From Coprinopsis marcescibilis (taxonomy: Eukaryota; Basidiomycota; Agaricomycetes; Agaricales; Psathyrellaceae), in the NCBI GenBank assembly GCA_004369085.1, contig ML210227.1:1-64000 (forward strand): a stretch of DNA of 64,000 bases, in the 5' to 3' direction. The first letter of the stretch is position 1. Every line of letters begins with the position of its first letter. Shown in pieces: positions 22,258 through 34,776 of this stretch. The notes under the pieces were generated by a model that saw nothing but the letters and a program-made list of their open reading frames with translations, made no database searches and was not told the DNA's origin. The position numbers and the translations under genes were made by a program.

Positions 22258-25200
22258 ATCCTATCGTCCAATCACAGCGTTTGCTTTCACCTTATCGTTA
22301 CATACACATACAGCACCCACAATCTCAGGAACAAAACAAGATACCTACCGCCAAGCGGGCTATCATACCCCTTTCTCCATCCTCCCCTCCAACATTTATC
22401 AGCGTATTTCTGCGTTCTCTATCGGTCGTTCCGCTTGATTCCGCCCATTTTGGCTATGTCTTGGCAAACGTTCGCAACAAAATGGCGGATCACATATGTA
22501 CTCGGCAAACGCCGAGTCGGATTCACAGTGCTCGGAAGTACGCATCCAGATGCACGTCCCCGACGTAAGAATGAGTACTAGGACTCCTGGTAGTAGTACT
22601 GACAAGCTCAGCCAAGGGTGGGATCTACTAGATACGACCTTGAGAGTGAGAGCGACGGCGGTGAGACCAACTGGGATCATTTCAAGGACAAACAAGGAAA
22701 AAGCTTTCATATTTCACAGACCTGTGTTAACCTGTGATGTCGTAGCAATCGCGGGAGGGCATTACAGTTGAGAGCATGCGGGTATGCAGCGGAGAAGCCC
22801 AGCGAGCATCATCAAAGGGCACGACGAAGTCACCCTGTGAACGCGAAGAACGTCCGCGATAAGGGCGCTTGTCGACATGTGTCGAACCTGCCTCCCACAC
22901 GGGCAAAATCCAAGGTAGCGGAGACGTGCAACGGCAACAGAAGATGGATCCACTAACTTGATGTTGACGTTCCGACGGTACTAGGCTTCGAAATGCCTTG
23001 ATTCCTGGTGGCGGTTGGGTATCTACACCTTCTATAACTGATTGAATCATCAACCCTGTGCTCTGATAGTCTCTCGAAGTCTTGCACCGTATGTATTACC
23101 ATTCCGGGTTTTGTCAGCAACTTCTCTCTACCGAGTCTTCGACTTTGACGAGGTCTTCCCCGCCAGTCTCAAGGACATCCTGATGGAGAGCAAGTTCAGG
23201 TTGTTGTCGATCCTCAATGGTAATGCATGTAGACATACCCACCTCCGAGGATCTTCGTGGTAACAATCAACAAACTGCACGCAAGTAAATAGACAGGGTC
23301 GGAAAGGGATCTAACACCATCACGCCTGACTCTGGGCCGAAATCTTACTGCAGACTAGCGTTGAACACGGTGCATGACTACATTCCCTGCATCTGTCCTT
23401 TTCTCGAAGACGTGGACAGTCTGATCGCTCTCACCTGCTTGCGGTACATTGAACACCAGCAATAAATTTAGCTCCCTAACAACTGATGTTCAAATTTCCT
23501 TGACATTCCGTTGATGATACCTTACCTAGTAGTGGTCGCACCTAGTTCTCGCTTCCTTCGCCAGTCTATCCTCAACTACATACATAAGGCTGATATCGTT
23601 GCCTTGGCATTCAAATTGGTCTTCCAATTCGGCAGGAATGCCAACAGCGGGCCAAGAAATGATCCAGGGCCTTTATCTCCGATTACGGACGGCGGGGGCA
23701 TAGCTCCCTTTTTGTATATCGTCCGAACTGTCAGGCCTCTGTCGCTTGTGTTTACGGCATTGGAAGAAAAAGATAAGAAGCTCTGATTTTCGACGTGCAG
23801 TTTGAATTCTATAGTTTGTATACTTACAAGTGTGAACATTTACTGCGGTGGGCGCTCTGAATCAAAACGTGTAGTCTTGTCGCTCAGTTATGAGCGCAAG
23901 ATAGCGTTGCCACTGCCAAAAAGTAACGTTAACCGTGATGTTTGAGCGTGGGGAGGGTCGATATAAGTAATTCAATTGCTTAGCCGAATGCTATCTTTCA
24001 TCTTTGACAGCGCCCACTCAGCCAAGATGGACGAGTCTCGACTCGACTCATGACTCTTGCCTATCGCAGATAACGTCGGGAACCAGCACGACATTCATCC
24101 CTCGCGCGCCCCTACGTATCCTCGTTTCCCAACGCCAAGCCAACAACCCGTATCTTCACCAAGGGCACTCGGTGTATTTTAGGACCTGTCCAGCATTGGC
24201 AGGAAGCCTCGGTATGTGGCAGCGGCAAGAGACGCTGCGCATCCCTAATATGTGGTGGTCGCGTGTTCAGTGCGGTGGCGGAGTTGCGGGCGTCTATGCC
24301 TCATGATATCATCGGTGCAGGCGGCTCGGAAGACCAGGTTCCGACAACTCTCGATCGCGAGTCACGGTCCCAATGTACGTGCCCACCACCTCCGATGTCC
24401 ACCGTCCCTGTGTGCGCCCCTAGTCGTACTTGCATATATGAAATTTGTTTTCCGTATCATGGCCACCTCTTCCCGTTCACCGCCTATCTGGATACCGTTA
24501 TCGTCGCAATTCCCAGCATTGCGTGCCGTTATCCATCCAGCCCGCGACTGCGCATTGCTCTCTCCGTCGGCTGGGCATCTTTCCAAGAGCGGCTATCGAC
24601 GTTATCGACACACCAGGGGAGATGGGGGATCCGAAATACGAAATTCGCGTATAGCCCGAGGGAAAGATAACGAGTGTCAAGGAAGCTCTGAGCTCCTCTG
24701 CGGAATGAGATGGGGTGGTTCGGAAGAGGGCTGGAACTCGTGTTCATTGATTTCATCGCTGTCGTTGCATCTGTTCATTCTGTCGTTGGGTAAATGTTTG
24801 GAGTGGGGTGGGGTAAAGGGGTGTAGCGTCCTGTCCTTGGCACCGCACCCAGTTTTCCTGTTACAGGGTGCCTTCGGGGATAGGCCGGAATAGGGTGGAC
24901 AATGTGTGCGTTGAGGATGGGGATAGACGCCGGAATTAGTTATTCTTCAGGAACGCGGTACGGTGCGAAGATGGGGCAGGTTATCTACGAGCGGCTGGCT
25001 TGGTCTGGTCGGTTGACCGAGGCAATTCCGTTGGTCTGGGCATTGCGGAGGCATTAGGATCTACTTCAGCGGAAAGGCTGATTGGGATACGGAAGTTCGG
25101 GCTCGACCTTGCGTTAAAACGAGGCAGCAGCTAAGCTAATAATTCATCTTTAATTATGTGATTATCATTAACTTGGAATGAAGAGGTACGTATACCGAGG

Positions 25201-26383
25201 TCCATCGGCGGTGTGGGGAATGATCAGAACGTTCAGAGCATCGCCTACTTCATAGAATGGCCTCGAGTACAGATATATTACGGCAAGGGACTCTTATCTC
25301 TCCTCGCTAACTCGGGAGACCAACCCTCAACCGCTGTGTGCTGTTACAATTGCAATTCGGATTGAACTAAACGAATAGGGGTTGATCCTATTTTTAAGAC
25401 AAGTAAGGGCGATGACTCTGCACGTACTTATCTCCTGCTTACAGACGCAGCTTGAAGCGGTTATATGCCTGATTGACGCTGTGTCAACCTCAGGCACTAT
25501 TGAGTACATAGCCTATCTAGAAAAACAACAATCGCGAATGGTTGTATTATGAGAGAACTTGGCGTTTATAAATGATTCCACCGTACTATCTGTACTATCT
25601 CAATTTGTCTTCGCTCTATCTTGCTCGGTTTTGATTCATTGTGATGCTAGATAAGTACCAGTGGCTATCACTACGGCTAGACTACCGAGCATACTATACT
25701 GATTTGGGCAGGTATGGCATGTATTTCGCCTCTGTTCGTGGTCTTAGCCTCAAAGGCGAACACTCAAGCATAAGTACATCGGTACCAATCAAGTGATATG
25801 CGAACGCACTTCGGGACCACGAAAGACAAGGACCATCGCCAAACCACTGGAGCCGTTTAATGAACTAGAATCCCATCGATCAAGCTTCTTCCTTCTTTTC
25901 GTTACCTGCTGATACCCCGCATCGACGGCCAGAGGCACAGAAGCTGCGGTAGATATGTTATCGATACATGCCTAAAGCAGCTAACAAACGCGTGTGCACA
26001 GGTGTGCACATAGATAACGGATTTTGAGCTAATAATACCGGGGTATCCGGTCGAAATGGGCCAGGCTTTGGGTGACAGAAAACTGTATCAGGTGAGGAAG
26101 GAGCTATATAGTCTTAAAAGGTTGTTGTTGAAAGGGAGGAAATGGATAACTATTCTTGGAAGACGGCAGGGGGTGGCGATAGCCTTGAGGTTTTGGCGTG
26201 TGCCAAGCTCAGAATTTGTATGACGTATCATAGGCTTGAGTCTGACTAATTGCGAATCCTTGGAACAAGACACGAACTCCATGAGCTACCCTGCCTGTTT
26301 CTTTCATTCGAATAAACAAAAAAGGTGACTATTATACATCAATGGCTAGAGAGTAGAACCACTGATAAGGTCGAGGAATTAAA
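22258..26383. other. Gene-poor stretch
   Basis: No gene could be assembled. A minus-strand open frame at 22399-22710 has two hydrophobic stretches ('FVLEMIPVGLTAVALTL' and a Leu/Val-rich segment) and could be a relic of a seven-TM gene; no conserved loop motifs accompany it. A plus-strand region at 24000-24890 is open in two overlapping frames but matches nothing I know. Confidence 0.35.
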
Positions 26384-27114
26384 TTAATCCAACTCTTCAA
26401 GCGCAAATTCACGCCCTGCGATGTGACTATGTCGGTCATCCCTATCGATCGTACCCTCGTTCCTCCTTCTCGCAGTACCGTGACGCCCCTTGAAGTCATC
26501 GTGGTCAGGCTGGTTCTCGTTCACAACTCTTCCAACAAGGTCCACATCGTCTCGCAGCCCCAAGGTGGAAGCGACATTCGAAACCGTGCCGGCAACCTTG
26601 CCAACCTTGCTCGCAACGTTCTTTACCTTCTTGATGATGTTACGGAGTTTGAAAGGTTGTGGAGAGCGGGCTTCGAGGGAGGGGGATTCGAAAGCGGAGA
26701 TCACGTCGCGAATATCAACGTACTCCAAGTCTTCTGTGAGGTCGCGAAGGTCGTAGTGATCGTCTTCGCCGAGCTCTCGGATATACATGTTGCCCTCTTC
26801 GTCTCGGAGGAGCAGGGCAGCTGCAGGTGCGACTTTGACAGCGGTCTTGGCGATCTTTCCTACAGCACGCAAGGCTTTCTTGAATGAGAACCGGGCGTCA
26901 AGGTCGTCAAAGTCGCGTGCAACTGAGACAGAGTCTGTGTAACAGGATTTCAATTTCCGAGTCAGCACTGAGGTGTTTGCTGCATACGAGCTGGAAGAGG
27001 TAACTTACGATGACGGCCGGCGCTGTGCGTTCCATGAGCAAAATGGCCATACGGTGCTGCCAGGACAGAGGTGGACGCGATGGACGCGATGAAGAGGGTG
27101 GCGATGAGTGTCAT
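26384..27114 (-). CDS. Secreted precursor with cationic amphipathic segments
   Basis: Two exons, 27114-27009 and 26934-26384, giving 218 aa. Residues 1-20 form a signal peptide (MTLIATLFIASIASTSVLAA, cleavage near A-A-P). After a His-rich bit come two Lys/Ala/Val segments: 'KKALRAVGKIAKTAVKVAP' and 'RNIIKKVKNVASKVGKVAG', both able to form amphipathic cationic helices. They are separated by an acidic stretch ('LGEDDHYDLRDLTEDLEY'). R-D, R-E and E-A-R steps recur at segment borders and might be processing sites. The tail is His/Arg/Asp-rich. This layout resembles a proprotein in which acidic spacers mask basic peptides. Antimicrobial or membrane activity is inference only; no family was recognised. 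Confidence 0.75.
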
Positions 27115-27965
27115 TGTGGAGGATTAAGTCAAATTAAAAGGGTTGTATGTGCGAGGATGAGGAAGACTCTTTGCAAGCGTCGAGCTTGAGTGGTGTCTGT
27201 TAGGTTGAAGTGGTGCTTGTGGTATTTGGGAGGCCAGCTCTGGGAATTTACAGTCAATTTCTTCGAGGTCTTATACCCCCAGGGCCCTAAGAGCACCGCG
27301 AGGAAGATCTGGGTGAAATGATTCTTTGCGTTCGTTTCCTCGCTTCCTCGACAACAAATTTCGATGTGTACCACAAGAGACTATTTATGGTCGTTGGCAG
27401 GGATCTACAAGTGGAGTGCGGTGTGGCCCAAAGCTAGAGTAAAACTTCAACTTCGGAGTGAAAATCAAGGGGGTGGTGACAACGAGACGCCGAGTGGAAT
27501 CCCGTAGTCTCTGGGCACTGACCCGTAACCGATCAAAGTGTTACGACTCAGATAATAAATGTCCAGATCTAGTAAGCATTATGCGCCGAGCAGTGAATCA
27601 AACATTTTCCAGAGGTCCCCAGAGATACATTTGTCGTTCCTGACGCGTATAGAGCGCGTCCCCAGAGGATCCGTATCAAAAAATCGCGAGAAAAGCTGGC
27701 AACCGTCGCATCAAGGCCACCACTGTATCAGAGAAGCTGCGCCACCTATTCAAAAATTATCAGTTATGTCCTGCGGCGTCGTATGGGTGTCGGAAGAGAA
27801 GAAGAGAAGGGTGCGGTTCAAAATTGTGGTCCAGTTTGGGCTTGCTTGTTTTGAAGGCTGTATGCCCTCAGTCCAAACACCGGCAAGGCCCGCCATCATT
27901 TTGGCGTTGGCGTCGACGAAATCGTACTCGTCGCCCTCGGTTCACGTCCAACAACTGTTTGCATT

Positions 27966-29030
27966 ATGCTCACGACTAACTCGATAGCCAGGCAGGCCTT
28001 GTGCAGCTTCAGAGGTGCTCGTACGGTCAGGCCTGTCCTGCCGTCAGCGCGGTCGCTGCACGCTTCTCCCCCAGGTACGCAAATTCAGTCGCAAACTGCT
28101 GTGACGTTGCTGAGGATAGTTAACTAGTGATGAAACGGAAGAGGGTGGAAGAAGTTGAGGATCTCTTTGGAGAAGAGTTTGAAGTCGTGGACGCGTCTGC
28201 CACGCCGATAGCTGCTGAAGCGTCAATGGAAACCAGCAGCAGTTCAACGGCGGGACGGGTCAAGCGGGTATTGAACCCAGAAGAACGCGAATATAGGCTG
28301 TCGAGGATGGTTGAATTCATGAAACCACGTCTTGGACGTAAGCCAGAGGTCAAGACGCCTCAAATTCGCCATGGTACCTGGGTAGAATGCTTGCAAATGG
28401 CCAGGACCAAGGAGCAGCTCGAAGGGATCGTAGAACTGCTGCCTAAGTGGAAGGAATCGGGTCACAAATTCAAGTCGGGTTTCGCCGAGTCTTTCGTTCG
28501 TAAGTTGTTTCTAAAGTCTTATGGAATAGCTCTAATGGATGTATGTAGAACGTTGCCAAGAACTTGACGCATCGCAGCTCGCGCTGACTGTGTTCGGAAA
28601 TTACTCGAAATACAATGTTTCCCTTACTCTCCCTGCGGCGCGTCGTCTGCTTCACAGTCTTCACAGCAAGCACTCTATTCAAGACCTGATGACCGCATCT
28701 GCCCTCTACGCCATCTATGACCTTCCCCCTGTAAACCAGGATTTCGTCTCTTGCGCGATAATTGTCGCAGCCTGCCTCCGGAAGAACACTGCCCACTCCA
28801 ATGTCATTGCCGAAGCTCTCATCCCGAGTCTGCGACAAATGAAACTCGAAACTCGGATTGACAAGCAAGACACATATAACCGCGAGAACGTCTGGCTGCG
28901 ATCTGCCATCAGCGAGATTAACGGAACCCTCTGTACTCGAGGAAAGGAACGTATTGGCCGGATCAAGCCTCTCAAACCCACTAGCGACCTTCAGAAAAGC
29001 AACCCCGAGGAAGCTACAGTTACTGTGTAG
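27966..29030 (+). CDS. Probable mitochondrial helical-repeat protein
   Basis: Exons 27966-28074, 28128-28499 and 28549-29030, product 320 aa. The first exon has the features of a mitochondrial presequence: 'MLTTNSIARQALCSFRGARTV' and following residues are Arg/Ser/Ala-rich without acidic residues. A charged linker follows ('VEEVEDLFGEEFEVVDASA'), then a conserved-looking block ('RPxL' type helices, 'WVECLQMARTKEQLEGIVEL') and a run of helices ('LHSKHSIQDLMTASALYAIY', 'FVSCAIIVAACLRKN') like a PPR or other alpha-solenoid. A role in mitochondrial expression is inferred. Without the first exon, the protein would start at 28130 and lack the targeting signal. Confidence 0.75.
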
Positions 29031-29105
29031 AGGTCCCGGTTTGTCCATACTAAAATTATGCTAATAATATATATTCACTTTGATATCCCAAGCGCCGATG
29101 CCTGC

Positions 29106-29648
29106 TTAAATTCCCAGGAGTGCTCTTTCTTCAAGCCCTATCTCGCGGCTCTCCTGCACTTGTTGACAGCTGGAACAAAAGACAGTGGTGGCAACATCCG
29201 AGAAAATGTTCCCTCCGACGTCATATCGGTCCCTTACTGTCCTGCGGTTTGAAATCTAAGGACCAATTTGTTACCCATTGCATTGAACAACAGAACGACG
29301 ACGAATGCGCACCTGAAGCGGCCAGGCCATGCAGATCAAGGAAAGTGCGGCGTGCGCAGCACAGCTCCCAGAAAAGACGGATTCGTCCATAGGATTCTGG
29401 GGCCTTTCGAATCTGACAAGATGGTCGATTCTCGCCTTATTCTGGCCATATACGATTGAAGGGCAAACAGCTGCGAAGCATACTACAAAGCGGCGGTGAG
29501 CATCAATGAAACCATCCTGTGACGTGGCACTGAAATCTCCCTTACAGGCAGAAACACCCTCGTCTCCCAAGGATAGAAGATCAGTGCTCCAGTCGCGGTC
29601 ACCGTCAATCGAGTACGGCTGGTTCTTGACGTTTCGGTTAAAACTCAT
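29106..29648 (-). CDS. PLAC8-family Cys-rich protein, diverged copy
   Basis: At least three exons. The last (29255-29106) reads 'RYDVGGNIFSD...VFCSSCQQVQESREIGLEE', which matches the C-terminal half of the two PLAC8 genes at 31.7 and 33.2 kb ('TPCDLVQESREIELEE'). The exon ending at 29313 has 'FVVCFAAVCPSIVYGQNKAR', equivalent to the 'CFPC.TYGKNKNR' centre. The first exon begins MSFNRNVKNQPYSIDG; an acceptor 55 bp upstream suggests the true start may lie farther 5'. Several of the paired cysteines of the sister genes are missing (for example the GCGDCC motif is replaced by NIFSD), so metal or disulphide chemistry may be lost. Confidence 0.65.
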
Positions 29649-29819
29649 GCTTGGAGTAGGGTACGGCTGTTCAGACACGTATATCGGCTGTGAAGCACCC
29701 AACTGCGGTTTTCCTCTGGCCCTACTACTTTCCCTGACGGTTTTGGCGAATACTGGATAGCGAGACTCGGGATCGAGTTCTGAAGGTCTGCCTGTGTTCT
29801 GTTTCGTCGGATCAGATGT

Positions 29820-30891
29820 CTAATGCTCGTTCATTGCAGGAAATGGCTGCTTTACCTTGAGTTTGACAACGAACAGCTGGCCTGCAAGCTTTGGCGTGTC
29901 AACCCCCGTTCCACTTCCCTCCCTTTCTCTCCCTCCCTCTGGGATTATATGGAGACTATCCCTTTTCCCTCTCCTTTCTCGACGCGGGGGAGTTTGGAAG
30001 TCTCCTCTTCCTCCTCCTTCGTATCCGCCATATCCTCCTTCGTATCCGCCATATCCTCCTGCGTATCTACTCAAAGAAGGAAGCCCCGACAAAGGTATCT
30101 CCTCCGTCGAGTACGCACTACCCGAATCGGACGTCTGCGAGCGCGCGCGGCTGGGTGTTACAACCGACAGCAAACCACGCCTCCTCCCTCCTAGCCCTCC
30201 CTTCAAGTCCCTGTCGCGCCGGCAATACATCATGGCCTCGTCGTGCTCGTTTTCTTCGTAATCATACTCGTATTCGTACCCTTTGTCGTGACCATCCAAG
30301 CCGAGCACCCCCTTGCCTGGTACTTCGTCGGCGCGGATGAGAGGGTGTAAATCCCATATCTCGGTCCCTCCGCCCGATGCGACGAGTATGGGAGAACCAG
30401 GTGTCGAGTACGGGTTGGGTAGGGCAATGGTGTCCTATACGTTGAAGCACGACGCGGGAAAGGGGGAGGATGGAAAGAGGGATTGCGTCAGTCAAATAAA
30501 GTTCATTCTCGATCAGGAGGACTACCCCGCCCAACACCCAATAGAAAGGAAGGGGTAGAGACGAGCGACGTACGACTGATAATTTTTTCCCGCCCCCGTT
30601 ATGGCCCCACATGCCATAAGCCGGTGCTCTGCCATTGCCCTCTTCCCTCTCTCTTCCTCTTCCTCTGGGAGCACCAGAAGGATCGGTATCGGAATCATAA
30701 CCTGCTCCAACAAGAGGTGCTCTACCCCACGATGCACGCCGTCTCTGGATACTGCTTGCCTCGCTATCGGCGCAGCTTTTGAATGGGAACGACTGGCGGC
30801 GTCGAGAGATGGTCGAGGAGTTTGGACCGGAGGGTATATCGCCCAGAAGGATGATGGGCTTAAGACTCGCGCTGCGGTCTTTATTTAGCAT
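29820..30891 (-). CDS. Gly/Tyr-rich, low-complexity protein of unknown function
   Basis: Two coding exons are clear. The upstream one begins at or before MLNKDRSASLKPIILLGD and is Ser/Arg-rich ('GAPRGRGREREEGNGRAP'). The downstream one starts around 30430 with 'TIALPNPYSTPGSPILVASG', then an acidic Tyr/Glu stretch ('GYEYEYDYEENEHDEA'), a 24-nt tandem repeat coding for 'GGYGGYEGGYGGYEGG', basic PRRERRGKR, and ends 'PAMNEH'. An acceptor at about 31000 and in-frame Thr-rich codons (TTTPATGTPITRTSA) hint at another upstream exon. The sequence is largely disordered. It lies between PLAC8 genes on the same strand, and its stop codon is only about 170 bp from the next PLAC8 start. Confidence 0.6.
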
Positions 30892-31707
30892 CTGGCCTGT
30901 GCTTTTTGGGATGATCTGGGTGGTGTAGATGGCGCTCGTACGGGTGATGGGTGTGCCTGTAGCTGGTGTGGTTGTATGAAGTATATGGGGACCAGTCTAG
31001 CATTGTTATCGAGGCGTCAGGAGAGTTCCTGGGTTTGAGACTGAGTGGTTAGGGGGTTGTAGTGAGCGCCAGGATCGATCGTCGGTCCCGTTCGCATTGA
31101 CAGTTTGGGCGTGGGTCTTGCGTCGCTCCTGGTGAATGGGGAATTGGCTAATCAGGGATAGTGCGATTCTATATTTGGGTTGTGTGGTATGATGTGGTGC
31201 CCCTATTTTTGTCGAATAGGATGCTTCAACAGGGCTGGCTGTATTGATAGACATACAGTTGAGCCATACAGTCGGGGCTAGCATGGCAACAGGATGGGCT
31301 GATTTTGGATACACCCAGGTATGTGACTGTAGACTTTCGGGTAGTACATATCCGTGCTGACTGAAGCTTATAGGTTTCCATTATGTTTTACTAGGGCGAG
31401 CAACCCGGCAGACTGTGACAATCACCGCCCGAGATGCAGCGCTCAGTGTCAATATGTCAGGATCATCTTGGGCGCTGCTCAAGCCTGTGCACTGGCGCTT
31501 CTCGCCTGTTTCCAGTCCTATGTTGAATCCGTGAATCCGTGTCCATTTCGATGGGGGCGAGAAACGCGTGTACATTTCGACTTGGTTCAATAATACACTG
31601 CGCAATGCCAATTGGTGTACTGCTACTACGCTAATGAGACTGTAGCGAAAAAAAAACCACATGCAGGGCAAGTAATATAATCAAATATGAACCACCGCCC
31701 GACCACA

Positions 31708-32341
31708 TTAATGCTTCACCCCGACAGCCCCTCCAAAGCTCTTCTCCTCCAATTCGAGCTCTTGACTCTCCTGCACGAGGTCACAAGGGGTGCAGCAGAG
31801 CGTCGTACAGCAGTCGCCACAACCACCGCCCTCAATATTGTACCTACCCCTCACTTCACCTCGGCTTTGGCATTGGAGAAGGCAGGCAATGCCGCAGGCG
31901 GCAGTTATGGCATGCACGCAGCAGTCGCCTGAACACATGTCGCCGCCTGTGGGGTGTGGGGTGCCATGAGAAGAGAGGTGCTTGTAGCGGCTACGGATTT
32001 GTCCGTAGGCGAGGCAGGGGAGGCACCAGGCCAAGAGACCTGTAAGTGTGTGGTGAGTAGGTGTTGCAAGTGTGTATATGTGCGTGAATTAAATGGATGT
32101 GGGAGGAGCATGTAGTACTGGGAGGGCAGACCACTTACAGAGGCCAACGTCGTCGCCGCAGGAGAAGAGTCCGTTACTCCATCCGCGTTTACCGTCTTTG
32201 ACTGGAAGGTTTTTAGCGTTCCTGTTGCCACCGCCGCCCTGGATGATGGTCATCTGTGGTTGAGCCTGATATAAACATCAAGCAGAGCATAGTAAGCACA
32301 TCTTCCAATGTAATGTTGGGTTTGCGAACCTGATAAGACAT
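31708..32341 (-). CDS. PLAC8-family Cys-rich protein
   Basis: Three exons: the first is only MSYQ (32341-32330), joined to 'AQPQMTIIQGGGGNRNAKNL' and then a Cys-rich domain with 'GGDMCSGDCCVHAI', 'ACGIACLLQCQSRGEVRGRY' and 'CGDCCTTLCCTPCDLVQESQ', ending 'AVGVKH'. PLAC8 domains occur in plant cadmium-resistance/cell-number regulators and animal onzin; fungal members are mostly uncharacterised. The hydrophobic Cys-rich centre suggests a membrane-associated fold. About 145 aa. Its closest relative is the gene at 33224-33808, arranged the same way with the same two introns. Confidence 0.88.
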
Positions 32342-33223
32342 AAGGATCGAAACGTAGGTGAATAGGCTTGCTGCTAGCTTGGGATCAAGGTTGGGTTAGT
32401 GGGAAAGGTGGCTCATAAAATTGGGGCTTTTATATGACCTAGGACCTATCTCAGTCCCAGGGTTGTACTAGTACTAGATTCTCTCCCCGGGTTGGGCGCT
32501 GTCTGCCGCTTGAGCCATGAATAAGTCTACATGTTTTCTACGGCTGCCGCGTCCCTCGGGATGATCGGCTAATTCTAAAATCCACCGCCGAGTAAATGAG
32601 CGCCGCAACTTGCAAGGTATTTGTATTTCAAAAATAGGTGGTGTAAATCTGCAACTCTTAAATGATGTCACCGTGAGCAAGTTAGCGCTTGATTTTGATG
32701 TTGATTTGGGCGACGACGAAAGAGGAGTTGCGCTCAGTTTTGAGCGTCTATAAGATGTAGGTGGCACCGGTATAATGATATCGACGAGAAAGAAAAAGAC
32801 TAATTCTGTACATCTCTTGACAGCGCTCGTATTAATGAACACTGCGATATAGTATGCCAGAATTGGTGCCAACTGGTATAGGTAAAATGTACTACACATA
32901 ATTTGTGCTATACGTACTTGTAAGAATCTTTCCGGTTATTGGATGAGTCGTATGAATATTATGGCTGGTTTGAATCGGTGATCACGGCGATTCAGATTCC
33001 CCTGAAATTGACTTCCGATCATGCGTGGGCGCGTTGCAATGCCACTTCCCGCAAGAGACGCACACACGCTGCCATGTGTCTTCCCAGCTATTCAGTATGT
33101 ACGAGGTGTAGGAGTCCCGTATAGGAGTCTGGGGACTCGAGTGCCCCAACTAAAGACAAAGATACATTCTGAAGAAATAAACCAGTGGCCTAAATACATA
33201 CGCAGATTAGATCACAAGAGTAA

Positions 33224-33808
33224 TTAGTGCTTGAGATAACCCATGCTCTGTTCTTCCAACTCAATTTCACGAGACTCCTGGACCAGGTCGCATGGGGTGC
33301 AGAAGCAGGCCGTGCAACAGTCTCCACACCCACTCCCTTTGATGTTGTATCGAGTACGGGTTTCCCCACGGCTCATGCACTGAAGCAGGCACGCAATGCC
33401 GCAGCTCGCGACAATAAAGTGAATACAGCAGTCGCCTGTGCAGCATCCACCACCGTCTGGATGCGGGACGCCCTTTGCAGAGAGGTGCTTGAAGCGGTTT
33501 TTATTTTTGCCGTAGGTGATACAAGGGAAACAACATGCGACAATGCCTGTTATCACATAAACTCGAGTCTGCGTAGAGAAAAATCGACCAAGGACTCACA
33601 TGTTCCTGGAGCTGAGCAACAGTCACAAAGGCCATGACTCCAATCACGACCGCCCGCAGTCACTGGTAGATTCTTCGCATTTCTGTTCCCGCCCCCGCCT
33701 TGAACAATGACCATCTGCGGTTGAGCCTTTTTCACGAGAAGGGAGCATTTTCAGGGAGGTGAGTTAAAGTCGGCTGTACTCAGAACAAGAACACACTTTG
33801 TACGCCAT
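33224..33808 (-). CDS. PLAC8-family Cys-rich protein
   Basis: Exon 1 is MAYK (33808-33797), then 'AQPQMVIVQGGGGNRNAKNL', 'GRDWSHGLCDCCSAPGTC', an intron, and the Cys-rich half: 'CCFPCITYGKNKNRFKHLSA', 'GGCCTGDCCIHFIVASCGIA', 'GCGDCCTACFCTPCDLVQES', ending 'SMGYLKH'. All Cys pairs of the family are present. It is a tandem duplicate of the gene at 31708-32341, with a 0.9-kb spacer. The TATA-like TTTATAAAGG at about 33920 fits the short 5' UTR. Confidence 0.88.
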
Positions 33809-34776
33809 TTGACACTGTGAGCTGGACAAGGACGTTACGATGAAGGTAATTTTGAGAGATGGGGTATGCTTGGGGAAGAATCCAAAGTTGTTGTTCCGAC
33901 AGCCGGGCCCCCAATGTTTTATAAAGGTGGAGCGGAGAATGAAGCTTGAAGGTCATCTCGGTCCCCCTGGCGTTATTCCAGTGCCAGTTTTGGCGCTGTC
34001 AATGTCACCGTGATGCTCTCTGTTCATTGATCTGGTTGTCTCAGACCTGGCGCCCAACAACCCAGCCATGCAGAGGCCCAAACCTTGTTACTCCCACTGC
34101 GTCTGAAAGCCAATGACAGTTTGACTCGAACAGTTACCTTGCTCTACTGGTAAACAAAGAGCAGTATGCTTGGACGTATAATATGCCTTTGTTTGCGCGA
34201 CGAACAAAGATCGATCAGCACGCATTGAACTTTGACGATGATGCATCACAACTGCTTTAATTGACACATTTTGCCGTAAGGAATAGGGCATGAGGCCTGA
34301 GGCCACAAGATGCATGCCAAGAACCAAGGAGCACTGGCTAATTCGATTTCTGTAGTAATAAAACATATATGTAAGATATGAGTGTGTCGAGGTGTCGGCC
34401 TAAATATAGATACATGTACACATTCTGCACCTGCGCAGAATATGCGGGATGGAGCTCTTACCGAATCTAAAGTCATCCAGTCAAGCAAAGTTATATTAGA
34501 TTACTAAACATAATGCTAGCTATCTACTGCATGTATCGTATAACTATCGTATTATACGGTATCTTAATCCCATAAGTAATCCAATTAATGATCCTTAAGA
34601 CCTAAGCCGCAAAGCAGCATCTGAGCACCAAATAAAACAACGAGAAGCGGGTGATCATAGAGCAGGGAGAAAACACCGAGAGCATGAACAAAGGAGAGCA
34701 TAACGAGACGTTAAAGGGGTTCATAAGCATCATAGCACCATACGTGAAATCATTCACTAAGTTGTTCATTTCGTGT
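33809..34776. other. Intergenic stretch
   Basis: Holds the PLAC8 promoter at its left end. No gene or repeat is recognised in the remaining 0.8 kb, which is rich in A+T. Confidence 0.4.

Noticed and set aside
22399..22710. Minus-strand hydrophobic frame as a membrane protein gene
   Set aside because: Two hydrophobic stretches but none of the conserved loop motifs of the seven-TM families, and no neighbouring exons.
24252..24893. Plus-strand frame of 213 codons
   Set aside because: A second frame overlaps it over much of its length; neither has motifs, signal peptide or splice support.
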